A model generated the notes under the pieces. The model searched no databases. It was given only the letters and a program-made list of their open reading frames with translations, and was not told where the DNA came from. Position numbers and translations under genes: made by a program. Positions 25,500 to 34,766 of a DNA stretch of 64,000 bases are shown in pieces. How positions within the stretch are numbered: the stretch's first letter is position 1; every line of letters begins with the position of its first letter. The stretch is from Mailhella massiliensis (GTDB taxonomy: Bacteria > Desulfobacterota > Desulfovibrionia > Desulfovibrionales > Desulfovibrionaceae), in NCBI RefSeq assembly GCF_900155525.1, contig NZ_LT706951.1, positions 194,129 to 258,128 of the forward strand, written 5' to 3'.

Positions 25500-26546
25500 A
25501 TGAGCAAAGATCCTTCCAATCCGTTTTCCATGCTTAATGCGCGGGATTTTCCCTCCCGCAACAACAGAGAAAATACCCGGAAATCGCGCCAGCCCAAGAC
25601 GGTGGTGAAGAACAGGGATGCCGAAGCGGCCGCACAGGATGCCGATGAGGCGCTTTTCCTGCAGGCCATGGGCGGCAACGTGCGGGCGCTCGAGCCTGCG
25701 GGTGGCCCGCATTCCGGCAGACAGAAGGCGAAGGGCGCGGGCGAAGCGGAAAGCGACAACGACATGTTCGCCCGAGAGCTGGAGAAGAAGGGCGTGAAGC
25801 GTATGCTCAGAAAAAGCTCCGCACCGGAAGAGTCCGCGCCGCAGAAGAAGGAAAAGGAAGAATCCGCACCCGCCACGCTTACGGCCATGGCGCTTGCCGG
25901 CGCCCGCATAGGCGGAAGCGACGACGCCTCGCTGCTGAACGAGGCCGCGGGGCAGGCGGATGAAAAGGACGACAGCCGGGATTTCTTTTCCGCCATCAAG
26001 GGAACCGTTCCTTTGAACGGCAGGGGCCGCGACGTGCCCGTGGAACCCGAAGCCCCCGTTGTTCCCGTGACGGACCCGAGGCACCCTCTGCAGGACTTCA
26101 TGGAGGGCAAGGTGGAATTTTCCGTGGCCAGCACCGACGAGTATGCGGAAGGCCATGTGGTGGGGCTCGACCTCATGATCGTGTCTCAGCTGCAGTCCCG
26201 CCAGTTCAGCCCGGAGGCGCACATCGACCTTCACGGCCTGAACTGCGAGCAGGCGTTTCAGAATCTGGTGGGCTTTTTCCGCAGTTCCTACTACAAGGGC
26301 GTGCGTACGGCTCTGGTGGTGACGGGGCGCGGGCTCAATTCCTTCAACGGCGTGCCGGTGCTGCGCTTCCGCGTGCAGCAGTGGTTCACGCAGGATCCCT
26401 TCAAGCGCGTGGTGCTCGCCTTCTGCACGGCGAAACAGGAGGACGGCGGAGCCGGGGCCTTTTATGTGCTCCTGCGCAAGTACAAGAAAAGTTCCGGGAA
26501 AATCCGCTGGGACGTCATGCCCTCCGATCCTGATCTGTATCTCTGA
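25500..26546 (+). CDS. Smr-domain protein with long disordered N-terminus
   Basis: 348 residues. The first 185 or so are low-complexity, charged and Ala/Glu/Lys-rich, likely disordered. The C-terminal domain (about 235-335) is an Smr/MutS2-type domain: HIDLHGLNCEQAF, then VVTGRGLNSFNGVPVLRFRVQ, with the DLHG and TGRG motifs typical of this endonuclease/RNA-binding fold. Smr domains act in nucleic-acid cleavage or in rescue of collided ribosomes; the role of stand-alone versions in this group is undefined. It is followed by an intrinsic terminator, so it is a single-gene unit divergent from purM. Confidence 0.85.
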   Translation: MSKDPSNPFSMLNARDFPSRNNRENTRKSRQPKTVVKNRDAEAAAQDADEALFLQAMGGNVRALEPAGGPHSGRQKAKGAGEAESDNDMFARELEKKGVKRMLRKSSAPEESAPQKKEKEESAPATLTAMALAGARIGGSDDASLLNEAAGQADEKDDSRDFFSAIKGTVPLNGRGRDVPVEPEAPVVPVTDPRHPLQDFMEGKVEFSVASTDEYAEGHVVGLDLMIVSQLQSRQFSPEAHIDLHGLNCEQAFQNLVGFFRSSYYKGVRTALVVTGRGLNSFNGVPVLRFRVQQWFTQDPFKRVVLAFCTAKQEDGGAGAFYVLLRKYKKSSGKIRWDVMPSDPDLYL

Positions 26547-26610
26547 TCCGAAAGGACGCTTTTTTCGCACCGGGAAAAGGGCGGCGTATCTTTTCGACAC
26601 GGATTCTCAT

Positions 26611-26647
26611 GCCCCGTTGACGCGTTCCGCGCCGGCGGGGCTTTTTT
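26611..26647 (+). terminator. Intrinsic terminator after the Smr gene
   Basis: GCCCCG (26611-26616) pairs with CGGGGC (26636-26641), with additional inner pairing, followed by six T. Confidence 0.8.
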
Positions 26648-26836
26648 CCTGCATGATTTTTCCGGGAGAAAGCGGAATTTCGGTAAAAAGTCATGCCGGA
26701 ATCAGGCAGGACTGCACGCCCCGCACGGTACGAGTTCTTTCGGCGGCGGAAAAGAACGGGATATACGGGGAATATTGCAAAATCTTGCAGCCTTTTTTCA
26801 AGCAGGGCTTTAACTTTACACGGCGACCTTTTACTC
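26648..26836. other. Non-coding interval before the glpX promoter
   Basis: Between the Smr terminator and the glpX promoter I see no gene; with the terminator and the glpX leader the gap between coding regions is about 380 bases. Confidence 0.4.
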
Positions 26837-26865
26837 TTGATGAAAAATCCGTGCTCGGCTATAGT
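26837..26865 (+). promoter_or_regulatory. glpX promoter
   Basis: TTGATG (26837-26842), 17-base spacer, TATAGT (26860-26865). The predicted start near 26872 gives a leader of about 57 bases ahead of glpX. Confidence 0.75.
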
Positions 26866-26928
26866 TGCTTGACTGCGGCCTGTATTTGGGCCTTCATGCA
26901 AACAACCCCCTTTCCGAGGAAGGACGAT

Positions 26929-27912
26929 ATGCAAGCTCCTGAAAAAAATCTGGCATTTGATCTGCTCCGTGTAACGGAATCCGCGGCTCTTTCGGCGGCG
27001 CGCTGGCTGGGAAAGGGCGCCAAGGAGGACGGCGACGGAGCGGCCGTGGACGCCATGCGTCTTTCCTTTGATTCCCTCTCCATCCGCGGGCGCGTCGTCA
27101 TCGGCGAAGGCGCCAAGGATGAGGCTCCCATGCTGTACAACGGCGAGGAGGTGGGGGACGGAACCGGGCCTGAGATCGACATCGCCGTCGATCCCGTGGA
27201 AGGCACCAACCTGCTGGCGCTGGGCCGTCCCAACGCCATAGCGGTGATAGGCGCCTGCAAATCGGGCTACATGTACAACCCCGGTTCCAGCTATTACATG
27301 AAGAAGCTCGTGGTGGGCCGCGAAGCCCGCGACGTGGTGGATATCGACGCCCCCGTGGCCGACAACCTGCACGCCGTGGCCCGCGCCGTGGGCAAGGACA
27401 TCAACGATCTTGTGGTCTTCGTGCTCGACAAGCCCCGTCACAAGGGCCTCATTGAGGAAATCCGCAAAACGGGCGCGCGCATCACGCTGCATACCGACGG
27501 CGACGTCGCCGGTTCGCTCATGGTGGCCGACCCCAGCGTGGACGTGGATGTCATGATGGGAACCGGCGGTACGCCGGAAGGCGTGATTTCCGCCTGCGCC
27601 ATCAAGGGCGTGGGCGGGCAGATGTTCGGCCGCTTCGATCCGCAGTCCGAGGCCGAACGTCAGGCCATGATCGCGGAAGGCACGCGGCTCGATGAAATCC
27701 TTACCGTGGATTCCATCATCCGTGCCGACGACGCCTTCTTTGCCGCCACCGGTATTTCCGGCGGAACCTTCCTCGGCGGAGTGAGCTACTCCGGGCGGGG
27801 TGCGGTGACCCATTCTCTGGTCATCCGCGCCAAGACCGGCACCTTCCGCTACATCGAGTCGCATCATAACTGGGAGAGACTGATGAAGTTCAGCTCCGTC
27901 CGTTACGACTAG
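26929..27912 (+). CDS. glpX: Class II fructose-1,6-bisphosphatase
   Basis: 327 residues, the usual GlpX size. Motifs: RVTESAALSAARWLGKG, VIGEGAKDEAPMLYNGE, the metal-binding DPVEGTN, a GTGGTPEGVISACAIKG loop and the C-terminal FRYIESHHNWERL. It dephosphorylates fructose-1,6-bisphosphate in gluconeogenesis, the expected route in an organism growing on organic acids. ATG 26929 is chosen because GAGGAAGG precedes it and the protein then starts in the family manner; longer frames run back through the promoter and the Smr terminator. Confidence 0.95.
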   Translation: MQAPEKNLAFDLLRVTESAALSAARWLGKGAKEDGDGAAVDAMRLSFDSLSIRGRVVIGEGAKDEAPMLYNGEEVGDGTGPEIDIAVDPVEGTNLLALGRPNAIAVIGACKSGYMYNPGSSYYMKKLVVGREARDVVDIDAPVADNLHAVARAVGKDINDLVVFVLDKPRHKGLIEEIRKTGARITLHTDGDVAGSLMVADPSVDVDVMMGTGGTPEGVISACAIKGVGGQMFGRFDPQSEAERQAMIAEGTRLDEILTVDSIIRADDAFFAATGISGGTFLGGVSYSGRGAVTHSLVIRAKTGTFRYIESHHNWERLMKFSSVRYD

Positions 27913-27976
27913 ACGTTTCCCGGAAAGAACCGGCAATCGCGCCGTCCGACGTTTTGTGGCGGGCGGCGCAAACCAT

Positions 27977-28042
27977 GGGGAGCGTATGCCGTCTCCCCCG
28001 AAAGGTTGAGAATGAAGGGCCCCGCCCCAAGGGCGGCGGCCC
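27977..28042 (+). other. Tandem hairpins in the fabD leader
   Basis: GGGGAG/CTCCCC at 27977-27998, then an 11-bp stem with one bulge at 28017-28042. Neither has a T-tract. They sit between glpX and the fabD ribosome site (28068-28073) and could limit read-through or tune translation. Confidence 0.4.
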
Positions 28043-28079
28043 GTGTGTTATGACCCATAATCCATTCAAGGAGTATGGA

Positions 28080-29039
28080 ATGAGCAGTGTTCAGACTGCC
28101 ATCCTGTTCCCCGGTCAGGGGGCGCAGGCATCCGGCATGGGGCGGCGTCTTGCCGAGGCGTCCGCCGATATCATGGATCTCTGGAAGAAGGCGGAAAGCA
28201 TCAGCGGCCTGCCTCTGCGTGAAATATACTGGGAAAGCGAAGACGCCACTCTCATGGCCGAAACCCGCAATCTTCAGCCCGCCATCACGGTGGTGAACCT
28301 CGCTCTGTGGATGAGCGTGGCCGATCGCCTTTCTCCCGCCTGCGCGGCGGGGCACAGCCTCGGTGAATTCAGCGCTCTGGCCGCTGCCCGCGTGCTCGAC
28401 ATGGACAAGGTGCTGGAACTTGTTTCCCTGCGCGGCCGCCTCATGGCCGACGTGGATCCGGAACACATAGGCACCATGTGCGCCATGATCCGCCTTTCCC
28501 AGGAGCAGGTGGAAACCGTGGCCAGGGAAGTTTCCGAAAGCACCGGCAAGCTCGTGCGCGTGGCCAATAAGAACACGCCCCTGCAGTTCGTGCTGAGCGG
28601 TCACCGCGAGGCCGTGGAAGCCGCCGCCGAACGCCTGAAGGCGGAAAACCCGCGCGCCAAGGGCTTCCCCCTGGCCGTGAGCGGCGCGTTCCATACCCCG
28701 ATGATGGCCGAAGCTTCCGCCGAATTCTCCAAGCTGCTGGACAAGCAGGACTGGCACGACGCCGCCTTCCCCATCTATTTCAACATCAACGGCGAACCTC
28801 TGAGCGATGCGGAATCCATCCACAGCGCCATGCGCCGTCAGATGACCTCTTCCGTATGCTGGGTGGACACCATCGCCCATCAGTGGCGCGACGGTGTGCG
28901 CCGCTGGGTGGAATTCGGCCCTCAGGGCGTGCTCACCCGCATGGTCCGGCCCATTCTCGTGGCCGCCGATGTTGCCGACGGCAGCTACACCACTGTTCAC
29001 ATCCCCAACAAAGACGCCGTGGATGCGTTTGAAGGATAA
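28080..29039 (+). CDS. fabD: Malonyl-CoA:ACP transacylase
   Basis: 319 residues from ATG 28080, chosen for AAGGAG six bases upstream. N-terminal LFPGQGAQASGMG, nucleophile elbow GHSLGEFSALAAA (Ser near 91), QPAITVVNLAL and catalytic His in SGAFHTPMM. It loads malonyl groups onto ACP for fatty-acid elongation. Unusually it is apart from the fabH-fabG-acpP-fabF cluster 3-8 kb downstream and sits directly before argS with a 2-base gap. Confidence 0.93.
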   Translation: MSSVQTAILFPGQGAQASGMGRRLAEASADIMDLWKKAESISGLPLREIYWESEDATLMAETRNLQPAITVVNLALWMSVADRLSPACAAGHSLGEFSALAAARVLDMDKVLELVSLRGRLMADVDPEHIGTMCAMIRLSQEQVETVAREVSESTGKLVRVANKNTPLQFVLSGHREAVEAAAERLKAENPRAKGFPLAVSGAFHTPMMAEASAEFSKLLDKQDWHDAAFPIYFNINGEPLSDAESIHSAMRRQMTSSVCWVDTIAHQWRDGVRRWVEFGPQGVLTRMVRPILVAADVADGSYTTVHIPNKDAVDAFEG

Positions 29040-29041
29040 CG

Positions 29042-30709
29042 ATGCGCGACATACTTCTCATTGAAAAGGCCCTGCGGGACATTGTGGCCGGTCAGGGCTG
29101 GGAATGGCCGGAAAAGGCCGTTCTGGAAATCCCCAGGGATGAAAAGCACGGGGATCTGGCCACCAACCTGGCCATGGTTCTCGCCAAACAGGCCAAGTCC
29201 GCTCCCCGCGCCGTGGCCGAAAAGCTTGTGGCTGCACTGTGCGAAAAGTTCCCCGGTCTCGTGACGGCCGAAATCGCCGGTCCGGGATTCATCAACATCA
29301 CCTTCGCCCCGTCGTTCTGGCAGGGAGTGGTGCTTGACGTGGAAGAGCAGGGCAGGGCCTTCGGTTCCTCGAAGAACGGCGGCGGTCGCCGCATCGTGGT
29401 GGAGTATGTTTCCGCCAACCCCACCGGTCCGCTGCACATCGGCCACGGGCGCGGCGCCGCCGTGGGCGATTCCCTCACCCGCCTGCTCCGTTTTGCCGGG
29501 TATGATGTTTCCACGGAATACTATATCAACGATGCGGGCAGGCAGATGCGCCTGCTCGGTGATTCCGTGTACCTTCGTATGCGCGAGCTGCTCAACCTGC
29601 CCGTGGTCTATCCCGAAGATCCCAAGGGCTGGTATCACGGCGACTACATCCGCGACATCGCCCGGGAGATGCTGGAAAAGGATCCCGAGCTGCCGAACCG
29701 TCCCGAGGCCGAGGCCAAGGACCTCTGCTATGAATATGCCTGCGCCACCATTCTGGCCGGCATTAAGGAAGACCTCAGGGAATTCCGCGTGGAGCATCAG
29801 GTCTGGTTTTCGGAAAAGAGCCTTGTGGACGCCGGCAAGGTGGAGGAAGCCTTCGACAAGCTGCGCGGCATGGGCCTTGTGTACGACAAGGACAACGCCG
29901 TCTGGCTGGCCACGGAGCAGTTCGGCGACGACAAGGACCGCGTGCTTCGCAAGAGCGACGGCTATCTGACCTACTTCGCCTCCGATATCGCCTATCATGC
30001 CAACAAGTTCGAACGCGGCTTCGATGAATGCATCGACGTGTGGGGCGCGGATCATCACGGCTATGTGCCCCGTATGAAGGCCGCCATCACCTGTATGCAG
30101 CACGACCCGGAAAACGACTTCCATGTGGTGCTCATCCAGATGGTGAACCTCATGCGCGGCGGGGAACCCGTGGCCATGTCCACGCGTTCCGGTGAATTCG
30201 TGACGCTGCGCGAGGTGCTCGACGACGTGGGCACGGATGCCGCCCGCTACATGTTCCTGTCCCGCAAGAGCGACAGCCCCCTGGACTTCGATCTTGACCT
30301 CGTGAAGCAGCGCAACATGGAAAACCCGGTGTACTATGTGCAGTACGCCCATGCCCGTGTGGCCGCGCTTCTGCGCCGTGCCGCCGACAGGGGCGTGACG
30401 GTTCCCGAGAAGAGCACGGCCGACATGCTGACTCCGCTTACCTCTGCGGACGATCTGGCGCTTCTGCGCGAAGTGGAACGCTTCCGCAACGTGGTGGAGG
30501 ACGCCGCCCGTGCCCGTGCCGCCCATCCCGTGAGCTTCTATCTTATGGATCTTGCCGGCAGACTGCACAGCTACTATGCCAACAATCCTGTCCTGAGCGG
30601 CGACGATGAAGCCGTGATGAAGGCCCGTCTGGTGCTTCTGCGTGCCGTGAGCGTGGTCATCGCCAACGGTCTTGATCTGCTCGGCGTGAGCGCGCCGGAA
30701 TCCATGTAG
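29042..30709 (+). CDS. argS: Arginyl-tRNA synthetase
   Basis: 555 residues, class I synthetase. An N-terminal Add-1 domain (about 1-110) precedes the HIGH motif in ANPTGPLHIGHGRG near residue 130. The Rossmann core contains WGADHHGYVPRM, a degenerate KMSKS equivalent near MSTRSGEFVTL, and a C-terminal anticodon-binding helical domain ends with ANGLDLLGVSAPESM. It charges tRNA-Arg. It starts 2 bases after fabD; the SPOR-domain gene starts 2 bases after its stop, indicating a tight operon. Confidence 0.96.
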   Translation: MRDILLIEKALRDIVAGQGWEWPEKAVLEIPRDEKHGDLATNLAMVLAKQAKSAPRAVAEKLVAALCEKFPGLVTAEIAGPGFINITFAPSFWQGVVLDVEEQGRAFGSSKNGGGRRIVVEYVSANPTGPLHIGHGRGAAVGDSLTRLLRFAGYDVSTEYYINDAGRQMRLLGDSVYLRMRELLNLPVVYPEDPKGWYHGDYIRDIAREMLEKDPELPNRPEAEAKDLCYEYACATILAGIKEDLREFRVEHQVWFSEKSLVDAGKVEEAFDKLRGMGLVYDKDNAVWLATEQFGDDKDRVLRKSDGYLTYFASDIAYHANKFERGFDECIDVWGADHHGYVPRMKAAITCMQHDPENDFHVVLIQMVNLMRGGEPVAMSTRSGEFVTLREVLDDVGTDAARYMFLSRKSDSPLDFDLDLVKQRNMENPVYYVQYAHARVAALLRRAADRGVTVPEKSTADMLTPLTSADDLALLREVERFRNVVEDAARARAAHPVSFYLMDLAGRLHSYYANNPVLSGDDEAVMKARLVLLRAVSVVIANGLDLLGVSAPESM

Positions 30710-30711
30710 TC

Positions 30712-31512
30712 ATGGCGAACGCGTTTTATCGCAATTCCTCTTCCAGCGCGAAGAAAAACAGCGACCGGGAACGCCGCCAGCCGGTGTTCTCGGCCTCTGA
30801 GGAAAGTTCTGAAGCCGCGGCCGGAGAGGCCGCGGCCGAGAACGAATCCTCCCCGCGCAGAAGCTCGGCCCCCCGTGCGGAAGGCCGCGGCGTGCTCATC
30901 TGGAAGGCGAATATCACGCCTTCCGCTCTGGTGACCATAAGCGTGCTCGCCCTGGTGCTTCTGGGGTTCAGCTTCCTTTCCGGCGTCATTGTGGGGCGCA
31001 GCAGTATGCCGCTGCCTCAGGCTCTGGAACTGGAAAGGCTTCTTGCGGACGAGACCCCGGCGGGCGAAGGGGAGGCTGAGGAGAAGGAGAAGATTCTTCC
31101 CAAGGAAGAGCTGCGCTTCATGACCAGTCTGAAGAGCGATCCTTCGGGCGGCGTGCTTTCCGATGCACAGCCGCAGGCCGCGTCCGCCGCTCCGGCGGTG
31201 ACGCAGGAGAAGCCGAAAGAGGAAAAGCCGAAGCAGGAAGTGCAGAAGCCGAAGGAACCGCAGTTCGACTATGTGCTCCGTGTGGCGGCGTTCAAGGAGC
31301 AGGCGCAGGCGAAGGCTCTGGCCGAGAGGCTGACGAAGGACGGCCTGAAGACGCGCCGCACCCAGACCAAGACCAAGCGCGGCACCTGGTACTATGTGCA
31401 GGTGCTCTTCCGGGGAAGCAAGGCCGATCTTCAGATGATGCGCCGCACGCTCGACAAATACGGTCTGCACGACGCCATGCTCGTGAGTGAAAAGGCCGTG
31501 AAGGGCAGATAG
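30712..31512 (+). CDS. Single-pass membrane protein with C-terminal SPOR domain
   Basis: 266 residues. A charged cytoplasmic N-terminus (1-60) precedes one transmembrane helix (about 72-95, VTISVLALVLLGFSFLSGVIVG). A Pro/Lys/Glu-rich linker (about 110-185) leads to a SPOR domain (about 188-262: YVLRVAAFKEQAQAKALAERL...YVQVLFRG). SPOR domains bind denuded glycan strands of septal peptidoglycan, so a division-site role is likely; DedD is the closest architectural analogue. Encoded immediately after argS. The next promoter starts at 31605. Confidence 0.85.
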   Translation: MANAFYRNSSSSAKKNSDRERRQPVFSASEESSEAAAGEAAAENESSPRRSSAPRAEGRGVLIWKANITPSALVTISVLALVLLGFSFLSGVIVGRSSMPLPQALELERLLADETPAGEGEAEEKEKILPKEELRFMTSLKSDPSGGVLSDAQPQAASAAPAVTQEKPKEEKPKQEVQKPKEPQFDYVLRVAAFKEQAQAKALAERLTKDGLKTRRTQTKTKRGTWYYVQVLFRGSKADLQMMRRTLDKYGLHDAMLVSEKAVKGR

Positions 31513-31604
31513 CGGCCGCCTGTTCCGATGGAGAGTCCCGTTTTCTTTTCGGAGGAAGGGGGCGGACGGAGCCGAAATTCCCTGCGGAAGCCGGGGACAG
31601 AGGC

Positions 31605-31633
31605 TTGACAAAGATGGCTGCCGTCGGTATTTT
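31605..31633 (+). promoter_or_regulatory. Promoter of the yceD-rpmF-plsX-fab cluster
   Basis: TTGACA (31605-31610), exact 17-base spacer, TATTTT (31628-31633). The predicted start near 31640 is 16 bases before the ATG of the DUF177 gene. Confidence 0.85.
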
Positions 31634-31655
31634 GTCATGTTTCCAGAGGTAAGGC

Positions 31656-32213
31656 ATGGATTTAAGACACATCGCACTGAATGAGATAGAGCCGCAGGGA
31701 CGCTCCATAACCGTTTCCGACAGGGACGTGTGGGAGAACCCGGCGAAGGAATATCATCTTTCCTGTCGCATGGTTGAGCCTGTGGTCGCGGAAGTGTTCG
31801 TGCTTCCGCAGCAGGACGGCTGCTTCATCCGGGGTACGATCAGGGGTGTGGTGGCCATGCCGTGCAACCGCTGCATGGAAGAAACTCTTGTGGTGCTGAA
31901 CCAGAGCTTCGACGAGTTCGAGGAGTATCCCTCGACTGCCGAAACCGAACCGGAAGAGAATGATCCCGCCGGACTTCTGGATGAATGTGTCGTGACCATG
32001 GAAGGCGGAGCGCCTTTCCTTGATCTGGCATCGCTTTTGTGGGAGGAGTTTTCGCTGGCCCTGCCGGTGAAGCCCCTCTGCCGGCCGGACTGCCGGGGTC
32101 TGTGCCCCGAGTGCGGCAAAAATCTTAATGAAGGTGCCTGCGGCTGTTCCCGCGACAGCGGTGATCCGCGGCTGGCTGCTCTGCGTCAACTGAAAGTGAA
32201 ACATCAGGGGTAA
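31656..32213 (+). CDS. DUF177/YceD family protein
   Basis: 185 residues. It has the family layout: an N-terminal beta region, a central CNRCMEETLVVLNQSFDEFE motif near 68-87, and a C-terminal cysteine cluster (CRPDCRGLCPECGKNLNEGAC, broken by a few residues) that looks zinc-binding. YceD proteins are encoded beside rpmF and plsX in many bacteria and are implicated in 23S rRNA accumulation. The same neighbourhood here (rpmF 33 bases downstream) confirms identity. First gene after the strong promoter at 31605. Confidence 0.88.
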   Translation: MDLRHIALNEIEPQGRSITVSDRDVWENPAKEYHLSCRMVEPVVAEVFVLPQQDGCFIRGTIRGVVAMPCNRCMEETLVVLNQSFDEFEEYPSTAETEPEENDPAGLLDECVVTMEGGAPFLDLASLLWEEFSLALPVKPLCRPDCRGLCPECGKNLNEGACGCSRDSGDPRLAALRQLKVKHQG

Positions 32214-32246
32214 CATCCCCCCGTTTCCGAGATAAGGAGAAACATC

Positions 32247-32432
32247 ATGGCCGTTCAGCAGAACAAAAAGTCCCACTCCAAAAAGTGCATGCGTCGTTCT
32301 CATGACCGTGTGGCCAAGCCCACCGTCATCTACTGCTCCTGCGGCGCTCCCACCAAGCCTCACAGCGTTTGCCCCTCCTGCGGCAAGTACGACGGCCGCC
32401 AGGTAGAACCTGTGGCCGCCGATGAGCAGTAG
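32247..32432 (+). CDS. rpmF: 50S ribosomal protein L32
   Basis: 61 residues, with the L32 start AVQQNKKSHSKKCMRRSHD and a CSCG...CPSCG zinc-ribbon pair, i.e. the zinc-binding (C+) form. AAGGAG precedes the ATG. plsX begins inside it (32422), 11 bases before its end. The yceD-rpmF-plsX order is a conserved coupling of ribosome and phospholipid synthesis. Confidence 0.97.
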   Translation: MAVQQNKKSHSKKCMRRSHDRVAKPTVIYCSCGAPTKPHSVCPSCGKYDGRQVEPVAADEQ

Positions 32433-33471
32433 TCGTCCAAGGCTGGCCGTGGACGCCATGGGGGGCGATTTCGGCCCTTCCGTGGTGGTCCCCGGCGCGC
32501 TTCAGGCCGCCCGCAACACGGGCGCGAAGGTCATCCTTGTCGGTATTGAGGAAGAGATCCGCAAGACGCTTGCCGATCTTTCCCAAGAGGACGGGGAAGG
32601 GGAACTTTTCGAGATCGTCAACGCCACGCAGCTGGTGGAGATGACCGACAAACCTTCCGAAGTTCTGCGTACCAAGAAGGATTCCTCCATGCAGGTGGCA
32701 TGCAGGCTGGTCCGCCAGGGGGAAGCCGACGCTTTCATCAGCGCCGGCCATTCCGGTGCGGCCTATGCCTGCGGCATGTTCATTCTCGGGCGCATTCCCG
32801 GGGTGGAACGTCCTGCGCTGGCTTCCGTGATTCCCACGGAGAAGTCGCCCATGCTGCTTCTCGACGTGGGCGCCAACGTGGAATGCCGCCCTCACCATCT
32901 TTTTCAGTTCGGCCTCATGGGGTCCACCTTCGTCAAGGATATCCTCGGCTATGAGGAACCCCGCGTCGGCATTCTGAGCATCGGTGAGGAGGAAGGGAAG
33001 GGCAATTCGCTCGTCAAGAGCAGTTATGAACTGCTCAAGCAGGCTTCCAACCTCAACTTCATCGGTAACGCCGAGGGCAGAGATCTGTTCACCGGCGATA
33101 TCGACGTCGCGGTCTGCGACGGCTTCGTGGGCAACATCGCCCTCAAGCTGAGCGAGGGGCTGGCTTCTTCCCTTACGCATCTTCTGAAAAGAGAGCTTCT
33201 GAACAACGGCGTTCTTCCCAAGATCGGCGCCATGCTTTCCATGAAGGCTTTCCAGAATTTCAAGAAGATGGTGGACTATGCGGAATACGGCGGCGCGCCG
33301 CTGCTCGGTCTGAAGGGCATTGCCATCGTCTGTCACGGCAAGTCCAACGCCAAGGCCATCACGAGCGCCGTGACCATGGCCAACACCTATGTGGTCAAGG
33401 GAACGCAGCAGCGTCTCGTGGAGACGATCAGCGCCAACGAGGAGCTGACGAGCTACGGCCGTTCCGTGTAA
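32422..33471 (+). CDS. plsX: Phosphate acyltransferase
   Basis: 349 residues. Family landmarks: LAVDAMGGDFGPSVVVPGAL at the start, AFISAGHSGAAYACG near 105, DVGANVECRPHHLFQFGLMG and SLVKSSYELLK. PlsX converts acyl-ACP to acyl-phosphate, the donor used by PlsY for glycerol-3-phosphate acylation. It overlaps rpmF by 11 bases, so translation is coupled. A 232-base interval with two T-rich tracts and no gene separates it from fabH. Confidence 0.95.
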   Translation: MSSSRPRLAVDAMGGDFGPSVVVPGALQAARNTGAKVILVGIEEEIRKTLADLSQEDGEGELFEIVNATQLVEMTDKPSEVLRTKKDSSMQVACRLVRQGEADAFISAGHSGAAYACGMFILGRIPGVERPALASVIPTEKSPMLLLDVGANVECRPHHLFQFGLMGSTFVKDILGYEEPRVGILSIGEEEGKGNSLVKSSYELLKQASNLNFIGNAEGRDLFTGDIDVAVCDGFVGNIALKLSEGLASSLTHLLKRELLNNGVLPKIGAMLSMKAFQNFKKMVDYAEYGGAPLLGLKGIAIVCHGKSNAKAITSAVTMANTYVVKGTQQRLVETISANEELTSYGRSV

Positions 33472-33703
33472 TCTCATGTATTTTTTTCACGCATCGCCTT
33501 CGCCTTCCGGCGGAGGCGGCGCGTGTCGTGTCGGCGGCGTATGTTCGCCGTCCGTCGAGACAAGGTGCTTTTTTTTTCACGCACCTGCCGGCCGCTTCGT
33601 CCCTGTGCGGAAAATGCGCGGCTTCTTTCGAGGCGGGGCCGTCGCGGCCCCCCTCGTCTCAACTGGGATCGGCTGCCTCCCGGGCGCCTCTCCGGACATC
33701 TTC
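33472..33703. other. Non-coding interval between plsX and fabH
   Basis: Two similar T-rich tracts each followed by CACGCA (about 33480-33495 and 33570-33584) flank a GC-rich hairpin-forming segment. No promoter or FapR-type site was recognised. The longer in-frame extension of fabH through here lacks family similarity. Confidence 0.4.
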
Positions 33704-34708
33704 ATGAATCATCCCTGTTACATTTGCGGACTCGGCACCTTCATTCCTCCCCGTGTCATGACCAATCACGACCTGGAAAAGCTGGTGGAGACTTCCGACG
33801 AGTGGATCACCACCAGAACGGGCATCAAGGAACGTCATATCCTTGACGAAGGCGTCAATCCTTCCGACTGCGGTGTGGAAGCCGCGCGTGCCGCTCTGGC
33901 GGAGGCCGGAGTGTCGCCGGAAGAAGTCACGCATATTTTCGTAGCCACCTGCACTCCCGACTATCTCTGCCCCAGCACGGCCTGCGTCATTGCGGGCAAG
34001 CTCGGTCTGTCCGCCCAGGATGGCCGCAGGGGGGATGTGATGTGCCTGGACTTCAATGCCGCGTGCACGGGCTTCGTGTACGGGCTTGAACTGGCGCGCG
34101 CCATTGCAGGCACGCATGACGACGCTGTGGTGCTGCTTGTGGCTGCGGAAGGTCTGAGCCGCCGCACCAATTTTTCCGACCGCACCACCTGCGTGCTTTT
34201 CGGCGACGCCGCCGGGGCCGTGGTGCTCCGTTCCTGCGGAAAGAATGCCCTCTGGAGGCTGAGCGACGTGGTCTGTTCTTCCGACGGCTCCCTGCATGAG
34301 CTTATTCAGATAGGCGGGGGCGCGGCCTGCAGCATGAGGGAGGGCGACCCCGTGGGCGCGGACTGGTTCATTTCCATGCAGGGCATGGCGGTGTTCAAGC
34401 ACGCCGTGCGCAGCATGGCGGAGGAGAGCCTCCGCATTCTGGAGCGCAACGGCATGAGCCTTGCGGAGCTCGATCTCTTCATTCCTCATCAGGCCAATCT
34501 CCGCATCATCAAAGCCGTGGGAGAAAGGCTGGGGCTGGATGAAGGCCATGTTTTCGCCAATGTGCAGCATTACGGCAACACCTCCGCCGCCACGCTTCCC
34601 GTGGCCATGGAGGACGCCCGCCGGACAGGCAGGCTGAAGCCGGGCATGAAGGTTCTTCTGACCAGCTTCGGCGGCGGCATGACCTGGGGTTCCGCGCTGC
34701 TGGCTTAG
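33704..34708 (+). CDS. fabH: Beta-ketoacyl-ACP synthase III
   Basis: 334 residues from ATG 33704 (MNHPCYICGLGTFIP), where family similarity begins; the ribosome site is weak. Thiolase-fold motifs: ETSDEWITTRTGIKER, active-site Cys in FNAACTGFVYGL near 115, catalytic His in IPHQANLRI and Asn in YGNTSAATLPVA. It condenses acetyl-CoA (or another primer) with malonyl-ACP to start fatty-acid synthesis. Followed by fabG with about 58 bases between. Confidence 0.94.
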   Translation: MNHPCYICGLGTFIPPRVMTNHDLEKLVETSDEWITTRTGIKERHILDEGVNPSDCGVEAARAALAEAGVSPEEVTHIFVATCTPDYLCPSTACVIAGKLGLSAQDGRRGDVMCLDFNAACTGFVYGLELARAIAGTHDDAVVLLVAAEGLSRRTNFSDRTTCVLFGDAAGAVVLRSCGKNALWRLSDVVCSSDGSLHELIQIGGGAACSMREGDPVGADWFISMQGMAVFKHAVRSMAEESLRILERNGMSLAELDLFIPHQANLRIIKAVGERLGLDEGHVFANVQHYGNTSAATLPVAMEDARRTGRLKPGMKVLLTSFGGGMTWGSALLA

Positions 34709-34766
34709 TTTCTCCGTTGTCATTTCCCCGGAAAACGCTTAGTATTCCCCTCATAGGAGCTTGAGC